Source: Oreohelix idahoensis
Taxonomy: Eukaryota; Mollusca; Gastropoda; Stylommatophora; Oreohelicidae
DNA: 64,000 nucleotides
Assembly (NCBI GenBank): GCA_024509875.1
Contig: JAMPIV010017580.1
Span: forward strand, 145,371 to 209,370
Reading direction: 5' to 3'
Shown: one piece after another, positions 47,083-57,531 of the stretch
Layout: each line of letters begins with the position of its first letter
How positions within the stretch are numbered: position 1 is the first letter of the stretch
Notes under the pieces: generated by a model
Seen by the model: only the letters and a program-made list of their open reading frames with translations
Told to the model about the DNA's origin: nothing
Database searches by the model: none
Position numbers and translations under genes: made by a program

Positions 47083-48601
47083 TGTCACGTAGGTCTTATG
47101 ATCATTAAATTGCCTAGATCTTCTTCCTATTCTCTCAACCGGAATCTTTTAATTTATTATCTGTCTTTACCTTTTTCCGGTATTTTTCGCATCATTCGTT
47201 TGCGAAATATATTTCCTTCCTAATTCGCAAACTTTACCTGTTCTTTTCTCAAAACTGAGAATCGCACTAGCATTCTATTACATAGATGTCAGTCAGACGA
47301 GAAGTGTTATAATGCATTCCGTCAGACCGGAGAGCCGACAGCTGTCTGCAGTTTCCCCGGGGACAGTGTTTTCTTCGGCTGAGTTCTGGGCCTGTAGTGT
47401 GAAAATTCACTCCGCGGGACATGGCAGGCAGACGGAGTGTCGGCATTTTTCGGTAAACCGCGAGCGTTTCGTCAAAATAGCTCCGGCTTAGCGTGAAAAA
47501 TCGCTCCGCACTGGAGACGGGCTGTCTAGAGTTGCAACTCACGCGCGCTCTCGGTCACTGATGGCAGTTACGACACGCGTTAAGCTGACGTAGGTATTTT
47601 ACACGTAAAAGGGGAGATGATTTCGGAGTTTGAGAAAATATGGGATTGTTTGCCCATGTTTTCAAATATCCACCCAGGAGCTGAAATCTGATTTCATTTC
47701 AGTCTCCAACATCTTCAGTAGACGGAACACGCGTGCTAGCGAATGAAACTTGTAAAGCAAATTTCATAGTTCTCGTCAGATTTGTGACGAGCTTCTAACT
47801 ACCTATCTAGTGAATTATCCTAGTCGTGGTGTTACCGTAGTTCTGTGGTGAGATTAATATAATAGATATCTAGTATTTTGGAAAGTGATTAAGTGTTAAA
47901 TCGCGGATTTCATTTTAAACTAGTTCTGTGTGCAGAGTGATTATTTTAATAGTTTGTTATTTCTTTAGTCGACGAGTTACAGTGGAGAGCAAGATAAATT
48001 ATAAATTTCTAGCTAAACCCATTCGACTATTAAAACAATTTAATTTAACTGCTAACTACTCAGTCTGTCGAAAGAGTGAATAGTGAAACAAGGCTATCTG
48101 TTGAAAGAAGTTGTCCACTGGTCATCTTTCCAAATTAAGGGAACCCTCGTGTCTTTTTGACTCTGTGTGCCCGTTTAAACTTGCTGATCCAAACTGATTC
48201 AAGTGACATTAACAGTAATCACAATTTTAACTGGTTAAGTGAATGCTCCCCGAAAACAGTGGACGAAGCCTGTAATTGTAGAGCTGGGATTCGCTTTATC
48301 CAAAGAATACAGAATTCGCTGTAAGAGAAGTGTCCTACGGTTTGCGCCAGACGGTGAACAACATCAAGTTTTTGATAGGTAAGAACGTGTGCCAGGGATC
48401 CCTGATGAAAGAACCGAGTGAAAGTGGACTGAGTGAGTTTTTTTTTTATAACTATTGATTCACCCAACGTTATAATCTCCTTACGGAAGAGTGGCTGCTT
48501 GATTAAATTGTTCCTTTTGAAGGACAATATTAGACCCTAACCATATGTATTTATGACTCTACCAACCCAAGTCTTAATTCTCCTATCTAAAATCTACGAC
48601 A
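47083..48601 (+). repeat. 3' LTR of Gypsy element 2, 1519 bp
   Basis: It starts TGTCACG and ends CTACGACA and matches the 5' LTR over three blocks. The two long blocks of the 5' LTR are missing here, one junction being CAGTC directly followed by TGTCGAAAG. Confidence 0.9.
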
Positions 48602-48780
48602 GTTACGTTCCAACCATCCAGCTGTAAATTAGCATCTGATTTTTCCCTTGAGAAATGGAAGGCTAAGGTAGTGAGGAAGGGAGCCAGGCCCCCCCCCCCC
48701 CCCCCCCACCTCCATAAGCTGGACCTTTTTCTGTAAAGTCTCTAACACTTCATTCTCATACGGCAATGTCTGCTATGGGC
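48602..48780 (+). mobile_element. Right half of the family B SINE split by Gypsy element 2
   Basis: It starts with the target duplication GTTAC and continues CCATCCAGCTGTAAATTAGC, GGAAGGCTAAGGTAGTGAG and TAAAGTCTCTAACACTTCAT, ending GGCAATGTCTGCTATGGG, as in other family B copies. A C homopolymer lies near 48690-48707. Confidence 0.8.
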
Positions 48781-49390
48781 CTACCTATACATTTTTTAAT
48801 TCCACAAGCCGTATTGTGCGGCATAATATGGTACCAGCGTTGTCACTCCTGTGTGGACTCACCTAGATCTAGGTTTTTTTTTTGGTCCCGTCTAGATGTC
48901 ATTTTCCATCATTAGTTGAAAACGCCACCTAGATTTCGCCCAAAGTAGCCCAAATTTATCCAAAGTAGTCTCTAAATAGCCCAGAGTAGCCAAAAAAAAA
49001 AAAAAGCCTAAAGTAGCCCAAGTCGACGAAATCTAGGGTTTTTTTTCTTAAAAATTCAGAGTGGCATCACTGTATGGTACATTGCTCTCCCAAAGACCGA
49101 CTGATAAATCCATTTGTTTATAGTTCGATGTCAAATAGTTTTTATGTATATTGTGATATATTTTCTTATAAATATATTTGGTTACTGCTTGTTTTGAAAC
49201 ATCTTGTCTGGACACAGTTTACATCGATTTTGGTCATTTGATAAAACCGAAAACCTGCGTGGGATTGAAAGAGTTAAGTAAGGAAATATTTGGAAACAAC
49301 AATTTGTGTTAAATTTCAGTCAGAATTTCAAATAAAAAATAATTATTTTAATACGTGAGGCAATCTAGGTACAACATACTAGCCTATATG
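48781..49390. other. Unassigned DNA with degenerate AAAGTAGCCCAA repeats
   Basis: Short repeats of AAGTAGCCCAA occur at about 48935-49020. No gene seen. Confidence 0.4.
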
Positions 49391-49486
49391 TTCAGAGAGT
49401 GAGAGAGATTGAAAGAGAGACAGAACAAGAAACAGAGAGAAGCAGAGAGATACAGAGAGAGATGCAGAGAGATACAGAGAGAACGA

Positions 49487-49680
49487 ACGAACGAACTTAC
49501 TTTATTTTCAAAGGGTTAAGAATTGGGCACGCAGGCCCGTCTAACATTCTGCCCTTCCTCTCTCTCTCTCTCATCATGTATACTGTATCCTTTCATTCTC
49601 ACGTTTACTTTAAGCATTATTAAGGCATTTATCATTATAAAAGTAATATAACATCATACATTTGCAATAATCATCATAAA
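49487..49680 (-). repeat. LINE/SINE 3' end E with (GTTC)n tail, copy 1
   Basis: On the minus strand it ends CCTTTGAAAATAAAGT followed by GTTCGTTCGTTC, with an AATAAA-like signal just before the simple tail. The same block, with GGGCACACAGGCCCGTCTAA and CATTCTGCCCTTCC, occurs at 50515-50640, and a diverged copy at 50108-50275. A purine-rich AGAGA stretch precedes it at 49395-49480. Confidence 0.65.
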
Positions 49681-49979
49681 TTAAAGTATGTTTTTAAAAT
49701 AAAGAAAAAAAAATGAAAAATAAAGAATTACAAAAAAAATAATAAAAAAATTAATGAAAATGAAAAAAAAAAATAATAATAAATAAAAAAAATAAATAAA
49801 AAAAACACTGATAAAAATCGAATTCCTCATACAGTAAATTAGTTATTTGAGACATATTCAGAGGTGTGTTATAAGAACTCGTGAAATATTCAAACTGTCT
49901 GCTACTGAATGACTCAGGGACTCGGTGTTTTTTCCTATGCGCGCGATCTACTTTACAAGAGGTGAGCAGCTTTGAGTCT
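49681..49979. other. A-rich DNA
   Basis: Long A-rich runs (about 49700-49810), with no gene. Confidence 0.5.
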
Positions 49980-50095
49980 CATAGCAGATACTGCTGCAAT
50001 GATAGGTTCATCAAGATGAGGTGGGGTAAACAGTTACTTTCCTCGCTGTCTTTGCGTCCTAAACTCAAGACCAGAATCAGACTAGGTAGATAGTT
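49980..50095 (-). mobile_element. tRNA-derived SINE family B, copy 3 (partial)
   Basis: CATAGCAGATACTGCTGCAA, AAGATGAGGTGGGGTAAACA and TCCTCGCTGTCTTTGCGTCC match the 3' half of the family. The tRNA-like head is missing. Confidence 0.65.
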
Positions 50096-50107
50096 AGATA
50101 GACATAT

Positions 50108-50275
50108 ACGAAAGCAATTAATTTGCCAAGGGTTGAAAATTGGGCACAGTCCCCTCTTGCATTCTTCCTTCCTCTTGCTCATTTTTTGTTACTGTTATTC
50201 AAACATTCTCCAGCGTACTTTAAGTATTAGTTTAAGGGCAATACAACATTACAAGGTAGTATAACAGCATACATG
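50108..50275 (-). repeat. Repeat E, diverged copy
   Basis: CCAAGGGTTGAAAATTGGGC and CATTCTTCCTTCCTC match the copies at 49487 and 50515. The later part TACTTTAAGTATTAGT also aligns with 49609-49625. A GA microsatellite (about 50305-50350) follows. Confidence 0.55.
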
Positions 50276-50302
50276 CAGAGAGATGCAGAGAGATACAGAG
50301 CT

Positions 50303-50353
<51 letters not shown>

Positions 50354-50514
50354 TAAAATGAGATTATAGTTCAAAAATTGATGTAAAGAAACTTGTCAAG
50401 TCTGTAAAGTTAGATGGTCGAGGAAATGGAAGCTCTTAAGCTAATTCTTACTTCTTCGTACCTTCGAAAGGCTTTGAAAATCATCTTGAAATTCTTTCTA
50501 TCACTGAGAGAACT

Positions 50515-50640
50515 ACGAACGAACGAACTTTATTTTCAAAGGGTTGAGAATTGGGCACACAGGCCCGTCTAACATTCTGCCCTTCCTTTCGCTCACCTTT
50601 CATACTGAATTCATTTATTCTCGTATGCATTTTACATATC
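50515..50640 (-). repeat. Repeat E, copy with (GTTC) tail
   Basis: GAACGAACGAACTTTATTTT, then CAAAGGGTTGAGAATTGGGC, nearly identical to 49490-49560. Confidence 0.65.
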
Positions 50641-50644
50641 AATT

Positions 50645-50835
50645 TCAATTGTTACTGGGTATCCAGGTAGCTACAGAAACCACACCAGCAACAACATATA
50701 AATGCGTTGTTGATTCTGGTTTCCTGGAGGGGCACGGCTGCAATGGTGACTTCAAGCTCTATAGTACAGGGGTCGGCAACCCAGGAGCTTTTAGAATCTA
50801 CTTTAGTATCACTGAGCCCTCTAAAGATCTACTAT
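50645..50835. repeat. Dispersed repeat C variant
   Basis: It carries GTAGCTACAGAAACCACACC, TTTCCTGGAGGGGCACGGCT and GCAATGGTGACTTCAAGCTC, which align with 10460-10560. It then continues ACAGGGGTCGGCAACCCAGG and AGTATCACTGAGCCCTCTAA. The same continuation occurs in inverted orientation at 53155-53340. Confidence 0.7.
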
Positions 50836-51032
50836 ATATATTGCTCTACGCATATGTTTAACAATTCACGTCACAGTGGTGTCTAGTGGTGTCAGAATAG
50901 CTGTTTGATGGATGTGGCGTGTGTAGATGATGATCAATACTCGGGGTATGAATTAACACGAACGCCACTGGTTACAGTTCCCTGGCATTTAATAGAACGT
51001 TCACATACATGTCCTGGATATCACACATCTAG

Positions 51033-51290
51033 TCAACGTACTGAACTACCTACTTGGGTTAACACTGCCTGTAAGGCATAACGACGCCTGTACTTTATAG
51101 CTACCAGGCTGGAAATGCGTCTGCCTGACTCCTTCGTAGCTCCAAGGTGAAAATCCTTCACCTTATAATGTTCTCCGTGAACATGAAATTTCTGGCTCCT
51201 AACAGGAGCGTCTCCAGGCGAGAAACATATCGCCATTAATAAGATAACTAGATAGAATCTAATCACAGCATAAATAATCACTATAGTCAC
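51033..51290 (-). CDS. Hypothetical short ORF with a signal-peptide-like start
   Basis: The 85-codon frame begins MTIVIIYAVIRFYLVILLMA, a strongly hydrophobic start. A polar, basic remainder follows with HVHGEHYKVKDFHLG and SLVAIKYRRRYALQ. Nothing links it to a family, and no promoter or splice sites were confirmed. It may be a chance frame in repeat-derived DNA, but the hydrophobic leader followed by a basic, histidine-containing body is compatible with a small secreted peptide. Confidence 0.15.
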   Translation of the reverse strand: MTIVIIYAVIRFYLVILLMAICFSPGDAPVRSQKFHVHGEHYKVKDFHLGATKESGRRISSLVAIKYRRRYALQAVLTQVGSSVR

Positions 51291-52300
51291 AAAAAACGGA
51301 TCCTCTCAGTTCACAAAATTAACGAGCTTACAGCCCATAGCTTCCAAATCACAGAATACCCCGCTCAACTCGGCGGTCAAACACAGAATAATCCAGTCAC
51401 ACCAGACTTGTGTTCACTACATGCTTTCTCTCAACGCATGAACAAGTCACACCATGTTGACATAAAGTCAGACATTAACTCATAAAGCTGAGTTACACTT
51501 AAACAAGTGTTTACAACAGTTCAGTGACCCTTAACATCAACCACTATCATCATTCATACTCATGAAAATGTTCTGTGACAAGTGGAAAAGGGCTTTTCCA
51601 AATTAAAATTGATCAAATCTTATCTAAGGCAAAACATGCTTCAATATAGACTCAGCAGTCTTGCAATATTATCCACAGAACAGCGATGAAGCAAAAAAAC
51701 TTAAACTACGACACAATTTTGAAACAATTTGTCAAAAAGAAAGCAAGAAATTTATTTAGAAGTATTTTTAACACGTCTTATGTCAAAATGTAGCAAATAA
51801 ACAGAGATATTGTGTTATTTTGAATACAGTGTATAAAGCATGTATTCCTGTTTTAATCTGAAATAATCTTAAATCCAGGGGTCCCACAAAAGTGATCTAA
51901 ACTCTTATGACCCCGTGTCCATAACTACTTTATAATTATACAACAATAATAATATTAGCAATATAAATTCTTAAAAATTGTTTTTACATTTTTATATTAC
52001 AAAATTAATTGCTTAAGTTTTAAAAGCTGCGTAGTAAAAGTAAGAAAATTTTAGATTATAAATCACATTCAATCATCATCAAACTCCATAATTCTCGCCG
52101 TTTGTACGTCGGTCACATCTAAGGGATGCAATGGTGGTTGAAAGTTAGACATTAATTGTATTGTTTCCATTATATGTACTCTCCCAAAAATAGTAACACT
52201 CAACGAAGAAAAACCTGTGAATTGTGCAACGCAAAGTGAGTGACAGTGATATATGAATAAAATGTAAGTTTTTGATTGTTTCTTCAAGACAAAATTTTAA
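51291..52300. other. Unassigned AT-rich DNA
   Basis: No feature recognised. Confidence 0.35.
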
Positions 52301-52320
52301 TTTAAAGTATTGCAGACTTA

Positions 52321-52590
52321 TTGTTGGAGCTACTCGCTGGAAATGAAACTGTTTATTGGAGCATATATACCATGATTTCTGATGATCCCAACGACGCAGT
52401 TGATTTCCTAACCGAGTTCCTTAACGAGCAATGCCCATCACGAATGCCACCGCAATTGCTGAAATTAAAGGTTGCTGCATGTATCATGCTATTGCGAAAT
52501 CGGAACGCAAAAAAACGGACCTTTGAATGGCACGCGTTTGGTCACAAAAATCGTGCATCGGAATTCCATTGAAGCAGAAAATAATCACTG
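52321..52590 (+). pseudogene. Helitron helicase fragment
   Basis: The frame reads SDDPNDAVDFLTEFLNEQ, MPPQLLKLKVAACIMLLRNRN and then, after a one-base shift at an A run near 52509, NGTRLVTKIVHRNSIEAE. The order DDP, YPxEFLNSL-like, G(M/L)PPHxLxLKxGxxxMLLRNL and NGTRL is the late helicase region of the Rep-Hel protein of Helitrons, the rolling-circle transposons. Rep and the rest of the helicase are missing, so it is a small relic. Confidence 0.85.
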
Positions 52591-53040
52591 GTAGTTTAGT
52601 AATAAGGAAGAACGAGTCATAATTCCTTGCTTGAAAACTTGAAAGTTTTTGTTAAAAACACTTTTTATCAGGGAACATTCTTTGAAACAAATCCACGCAA
52701 TTTCACAAAAAAAATGTTGTCATCAAAGAACTTTTATATTGAATTTAAAAATATTTTTAAAATATATTACAGTTTTTGAGCTACTTCCGTCGTTATTGAC
52801 GGGTTATTGCTAAATATAAAAAGCTGCTAACTTCCCTTTAAAATGAAAAAAAATTATAAAATTATTTCCCGTAGGCACAAAATGTTGCTGGCTCAATTAC
52901 GGCGTTGCGGTATTTATGTTTTGGTTTTTCTGATTTTTCTAGGGCATCATATCTTAAGACCTAACAGCATACCAAATTTCAGACTTCTAGGTAGCCTAGA
53001 AGTGGTAAAAAAATTTCGTGCGGACAGATGGACGGAAAAT
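52591..53040. other. Unassigned AT-rich DNA after the Helitron relic
   Basis: No Helitron 3' hairpin with a CTRR end was securely identified. No other gene. Confidence 0.35.
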
Positions 53041-53044
53041 ACGC

Positions 53045-53070
53045 TTATATATAATATATATATATATAAC

Positions 53071-53147
<77 letters not shown>

Positions 53148-53155
53148 TATATAGT
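53045..53155. repeat. (TA)n microsatellite
   Basis: TA run with a few TAA interruptions, directly abutting the inverted repeat C variant at 53156. Confidence 0.95.
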
Positions 53156-53400
53156 AGATCTTTAGAGGGCTCAGTGATACTAAAGTAGATCCTAAACTCT
53201 CCTGGGTTGCCGACACCTGTACTATAGAGCATGAAGTCACCATTGCAGCAGTGCCCCTCCAGGAAACCAGAATCAACAACGCATTTATATGTTGTTGCTG
53301 GTGTGGTTTTTGTAGCTACCTGTTTCACATGATAAGGTGACCAGTCTCATGCACAACCTCGTTTCAGTCGCTTCCGATGACCGAGAAAGCAGTAAGCATT
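53156..53400. repeat. Dispersed repeat C variant, inverted relative to 50645
   Basis: About 170 bp (53156-53330) are nearly identical to 50660-50830 in reverse complement. It then continues TTTCACATGATAAGGTGACC and TCATGCACAACCTCG, as in repeat C at 37410-37470. Confidence 0.8.
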
Positions 53401-54640
53401 TTCTATCTCTGTACCCTCACAGACCCCGGGGACCACCGGTTAACATGTTTGTACGTAACAAATATATACCGTATATATAAACGTATGCTGGTGTGGCCGA
53501 GCTGATAATAAACAGTCTATAAGGGCCTAGCCTCGCCTGGCTCAAAGGGGTTTCCTTAATAACAAAACGGAAAACGTCAACTCAACTATAATCCACAAAT
53601 GCCGCAGAAAACTTTCCCAGCAAACTTAAATCAGCTAAACCACACAATGCAGCTGGATCACGTTTTTCAGTATTTATCAATCATCTTCATAAATCCATAT
53701 GCCCGTCTTCAAACACATAGCCGTACTTGGGCGGTTAATCACACAAACCATAATTTATGCACACTGGGTATTAATGAACACATTGCTTTAACGCGTGGCT
53801 CAAGTGGGCCATACTACCATGTACATGACGCTGTCAAATCGCTGGTTCTATATGAACACCTTGAACACACTGGACGCTGTTTACTAGCCACACTTTTCAA
53901 TTACATTTTGCAAAACACACGGCCGGACCTCAGGCCTCCACGGCCCGAAACTCCTCTTCCCCGACACAAGTCATCCAACAACATTCATCACGTCTCTGTT
54001 ATCATTGATACATTTTAGTGCGCAAACGACTAGTAATAAACACTGTCCTCGTTTGCGCAGTTAAATTTAAAAATCATAACGTAAACATAGTACCCCCTCT
54101 TTTGAAGTGGGAACCAAAGGTTATCACCAAAGAGAAGAGCAATGCAACCCTGACACGACCAATGACCACATTCAAACGCACATAAAAATGGGGCAAAGAA
54201 AAACATCTAACTAAAATCTGCAAAATTAAAAACTAAACATACTAACTACCTATAACTAATGAATGTTCATTGTCCAAGAATCGTCACCCATGGGGAAATT
54301 ATGAACTGGTAGAGCACGTAAACGATTCCCCGCGACATATTGCACGATCATCTCCATACGAACAGGATTGTGGTCGTCATATGTATCTCGATAGTATCCA
54401 TTAAACCTCACGAAACGCAGCTAGGTATAAATAAATATAGACGTAGAAATATGAGTTGCCAACCATCAACATCGACGCATTTAGTCCAGATAAAAGAAAA
54501 ATGTTGATTTCAGATGCACTAACATTTATAATTAAAAGAACACTGGTATCATGCATGCTATCCAGTGAGCCCCCCCATGATTAAGGACGGGAACCGATAA
54601 TACACCATCCGCACAAACCACGTCATGATGTCTTTGGGTA
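53401..54640. other. Unassigned DNA, possible LTR end
   Basis: On the minus strand, CTTCAAAAGAGGGGGTA (54107-54091) resembles a polypurine tract and is followed by a sequence starting TGTTTACG (54087 down). The plus strand therefore ends CGTAAACA, an LTR-like end. No partner LTR was found. The 139-codon frame 53599-54018 has no recognised domain. Confidence 0.25.
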
Positions 54641-54649
54641 AATGTACAA

Positions 54650-54886
54650 TTCAACCATTTATAAAGCATCCCTTGGTACCGCCATCATACTTTCAAAAAT
54701 TCTAGAGGAAGGTAGCGCTATAAGTGGGAAGATAACACCGAGAGATAGGACAGGAAAGAGTTTATCAGAGTGCACCATCATGACAAGAGACAGAAAACGT
54801 TGGAGATCCATTGCAGACGACCTTCGATGTCGAGATTGCAGCCTATGATGATGATGATGACGATGATGATGATGATGATGATCCAG
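54650..54886 (+). pseudogene. 5'-truncated LINE 3' end with (GAT)n tail
   Basis: The frame ends TIMTRDRKRWRSIADDLRCR then DCSL and stop. This matches the usual RxRxxWRxxxxxxxCRDCSL end of RTE-type LINE proteins. GATGATGATGATGACGATGA follows (54847-54885) as the simple-repeat tail. Nothing of the polymerase remains. Confidence 0.6.
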
Positions 54887-55074
54887 TGTCATTTTTTTTT
54901 TCATGAGTCATAACAAGAAAGGGAGGATTGAAATGGTAGGATAAGATCCTTAAGGGGAACTGATAAAAGAACCAAACAAACAATAAAGGAAAAATAGATG
55001 AGAGGAAGACGCTAGAGTTGGATATAACATACAGTGAGAAAACAAGTTGATAAGCATTAAATAGCAGTTCAATC

Positions 55075-55570
55075 AATCAATACCATTTAGCTCCCCGAGG
55101 AGCATAGGCCTTCAACAAACACATGCCAAGTCTTCCTGTCCTGTGCCATCCGCTCAAGTTCTTTCCATGTTTTCCTCATCAATTTCACCTCTGTATCCAG
55201 TTCTCTTCTCCATGTGTTTTTGGTCTACCTCTGCCTCTCTTTCCCTATGGATTCCCAGAACAAGGACTGCCTGTGTAATTGCTATCAACAGGTCTCCTCA
55301 GTGTGTGTCCTATCCATCGCCAGCGTCTCTCTCTCTCAACTCTTGTTCCATTGCACTTGTCTGGTTCTTGTCAATCAATTTACCCACATTTGTACTTTGT
55401 CATACATTTCATTTCAGCCCTCCTATTCTGGCGCAAGCAACCCGTTTTTTATAAAAGGTCTGTAGCTTTTTGGTTGTTGTCTTTGTTGTTCTCCATGTCT
55501 CAGAGCCATACAATGAGACTGGCTTCACATTTGAGTGAAGATTCTTATTTTCGTGTTGGACTTTCGTGTG
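55075..55570 (-). pseudogene. LINE reverse transcriptase C-terminal fragment (RTE-like)
   Basis: Minus-strand frames contain SETWRTTKTTTKKLQ, INKCLRRI-like, KWRWIGHTLRRP and a GRPKNTWRREL-like segment. That order is the C-terminal tail of RTE-like reverse transcriptases. The element ends GGAGCTAAATGGTATTGATT with a GATTGATTGA tail. It is the longer relative of 12240-12440. Several frameshifts are present. Confidence 0.68.
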
Positions 55571-55729
55571 TTACCGGGGCCCGAAAGTGGAGCAAAGAAT
55601 AGTAACACTGTACCCTACCATGCATGTTGTAAAAAGCGACTAAGGAGGGTTGGGCATGGGGCTGGTTACCCCATGCCGTAAAAAACTTGTTACCACAAAA
55701 ACGTCAACAAACATGGGAAATAGCAGTTC

Positions 55730-55836
55730 CTGGTCTGGAATTCCCAGGGTAAGAAAAATAGAGGGAAAACCAAAAAAGACGTGGAAAAGATAACTGGCTA
55801 CAGACATGAAAGGGATAAAGGCAAAGGTAGTCTCAT
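55730..55836 (+). pseudogene. LINE 3' end, left part, cut by a family B SINE
   Basis: RKIEGKPKKTWKR and TDMKGIKAK match the 5560-5800 type LINE end. The SINE begins right after CAAAGG, and the LINE resumes at 56076. Confidence 0.5.
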
Positions 55837-56075
55837 AGCACAAACTGCTGAAAGGAGTGAAGTGTTTGAGACTTCAACATACTAGGTCCATCTTTTCATG
55901 AGGTGGGGGTGACAAGGTCCCATCCTTTGCCTTCCATGATTTAAGAACAGAGAAAGGTATCCATTCACAGCTGGATAGACTGGAGCGTGACGCTTCACGG
56001 TTTGGATCCTGGAAATCGGTTACTGTGCCGCGATAGAAAGCGCTCTGACCGCTTAGTCAATCGAACGCTCCAAAG
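55837..56075 (-). mobile_element. tRNA-derived SINE family B, copy 4
   Basis: This copy has the clearest head: on the minus strand GATTGACTAAGCGGTCAGAG (box A-like) and GGATCCAAACC (box B-like). The body has CCAGCTGTGAATGGATACC and the 3' end AGCAGTTTGTGCTATGAGAC. CAAAGG precedes it and CAAAGG follows it, a short candidate target duplication. Confidence 0.75.
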
Positions 56076-56180
56076 GGTTACAGAGGACCTGGAAATACAC
56101 AAGAAGGCTTGGTGTCTTATTGTTGAGGAACTATGTTTCACAGGGAGCTAACATTTATTTATTAATAGATTCATTGATAA
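56076..56180 (+). pseudogene. LINE 3' end, right part
   Basis: After the SINE the frame continues VTEDLEIHKKAWCLIVEELC and then FTGS and a stop. This aligns with GAGGACTTGTGCTTCACGGG at 5729-5748 and with GTCCTGTGCTCC at 11966. Confidence 0.5.
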
Positions 56181-56889
56181 TAATTTATCGACTTTTGTAC
56201 TCCTCTTGGTATTCGATGGGAGTACATTCAGCCCCCCTCAAAAAAAAAACCACTCTAAAAATATGCGTCATTGTCATCGTAATAATAATTTTTGAGTTTC
56301 TGCTTGAACACTTTTTTGCCAATAAATCATGGCAACCAATGTGCATTTGGAAAGGCATTATCGCTTCTTTTGTATCAGCTATTTTAAGAAAAGCATAAAC
56401 CGTTACAATTTTGTTTACATGTGGACAGCAGAAAGTATTGCGCTTAATAAAGTCTTCGGAAATTTGCAACAGACATGAATAGATTCTACTAAGCTCATAT
56501 TTTGAAGATTAGCATGCCAAAATTTAATAATCCTAATAAAAAAAGTTAACTTGAAAATCCAACAAACGCTGCGCTCGAATCTCCTCATTACGTCTTTTCA
56601 ACATTCGCACGGAACAATCGAATCTCGACAAATTAATGGGAAAATAATAGTTTCGTCTTCAGAGTATCTGCATTCTGATTGCTGATCAATACATTACTAA
56701 ATATTTATACTTTCGTTTTCCAAACGTAGTTTTTGTCAGTAGCCTCCTTACTAATTAGGCTTAATAAATTTAGTTAATAATTTAATTTAGTATATTTGTA
56801 GGACCACACAAAGTGTTAAAGCCACCGACGAATGGGTGCCGAAATTTTGAACATTCGAACATGGTATTCAAAACTTTGTTTTATATATA
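56181..56889. other. Unassigned AT-rich DNA before the R2-like LINE
   Basis: No domain seen. A LINE N-terminal zinc finger, if any existed, is not recognisable here. Confidence 0.35.
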
Positions 56890-57531
56890 ATGAGTTCATC
56901 AGGGGGAAATCAACAGCGCTCTGTCTCGACGGGTAAGACGTTAGAAGAACGCAGCCAGGAGTCAATCCACGGTGCTGAGTACATTCAAGTTGATCTGCCT
57001 GATGATGATCTCACACACTTCTTGGACGGGAAGAGAGATTCAATCAAGTTTCCACCTGTCAGTGCAAAGGGGCTTTGGGAACAGCTGGACAAAGCCTTTG
57101 GCAAAAGAGTTGGATAACACCTGAAGCAGATAACTTTGGAGAAGAAGCTGGAAATCTTTGGCGACATAATATATCTGCACTGTCGCAAAGTGTTCGAAGT
57201 CAGGGAGGCAAGGGAAGGTAACCCACCGCGGAAAAGTAGAAGACAAATTAAAATAGAAGAAATCAGAAAACAGAAGAAGCATGCCCAAAAACTGTTCAAG
57301 AATGCAGTTGCCACATAGAAGGAAGGTTTACGACAGGTTTGGGAGCACTTGAAAGGCCAATATAATGCCCTTTGTAGAGCAGAAAGGTTGGTCAGGAAGA
57401 GAAGGAAGACTCGAAGGGATAGGGAAAGATTCTTCAGGGAACCCTTCAAGTTTGCCAAAGAAACTATTTGAGCAGCCCCGATCAGTGGTACGCTAAACAT
57501 CAGGAAAGAAGATCTGGAAGAACACCTTAGA

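Noticed and set aside
53599..54018. 139-codon plus-strand frame as a host gene
   Set aside because: No domain, signal peptide or splice context was visible. It cannot be supported beyond an open frame.
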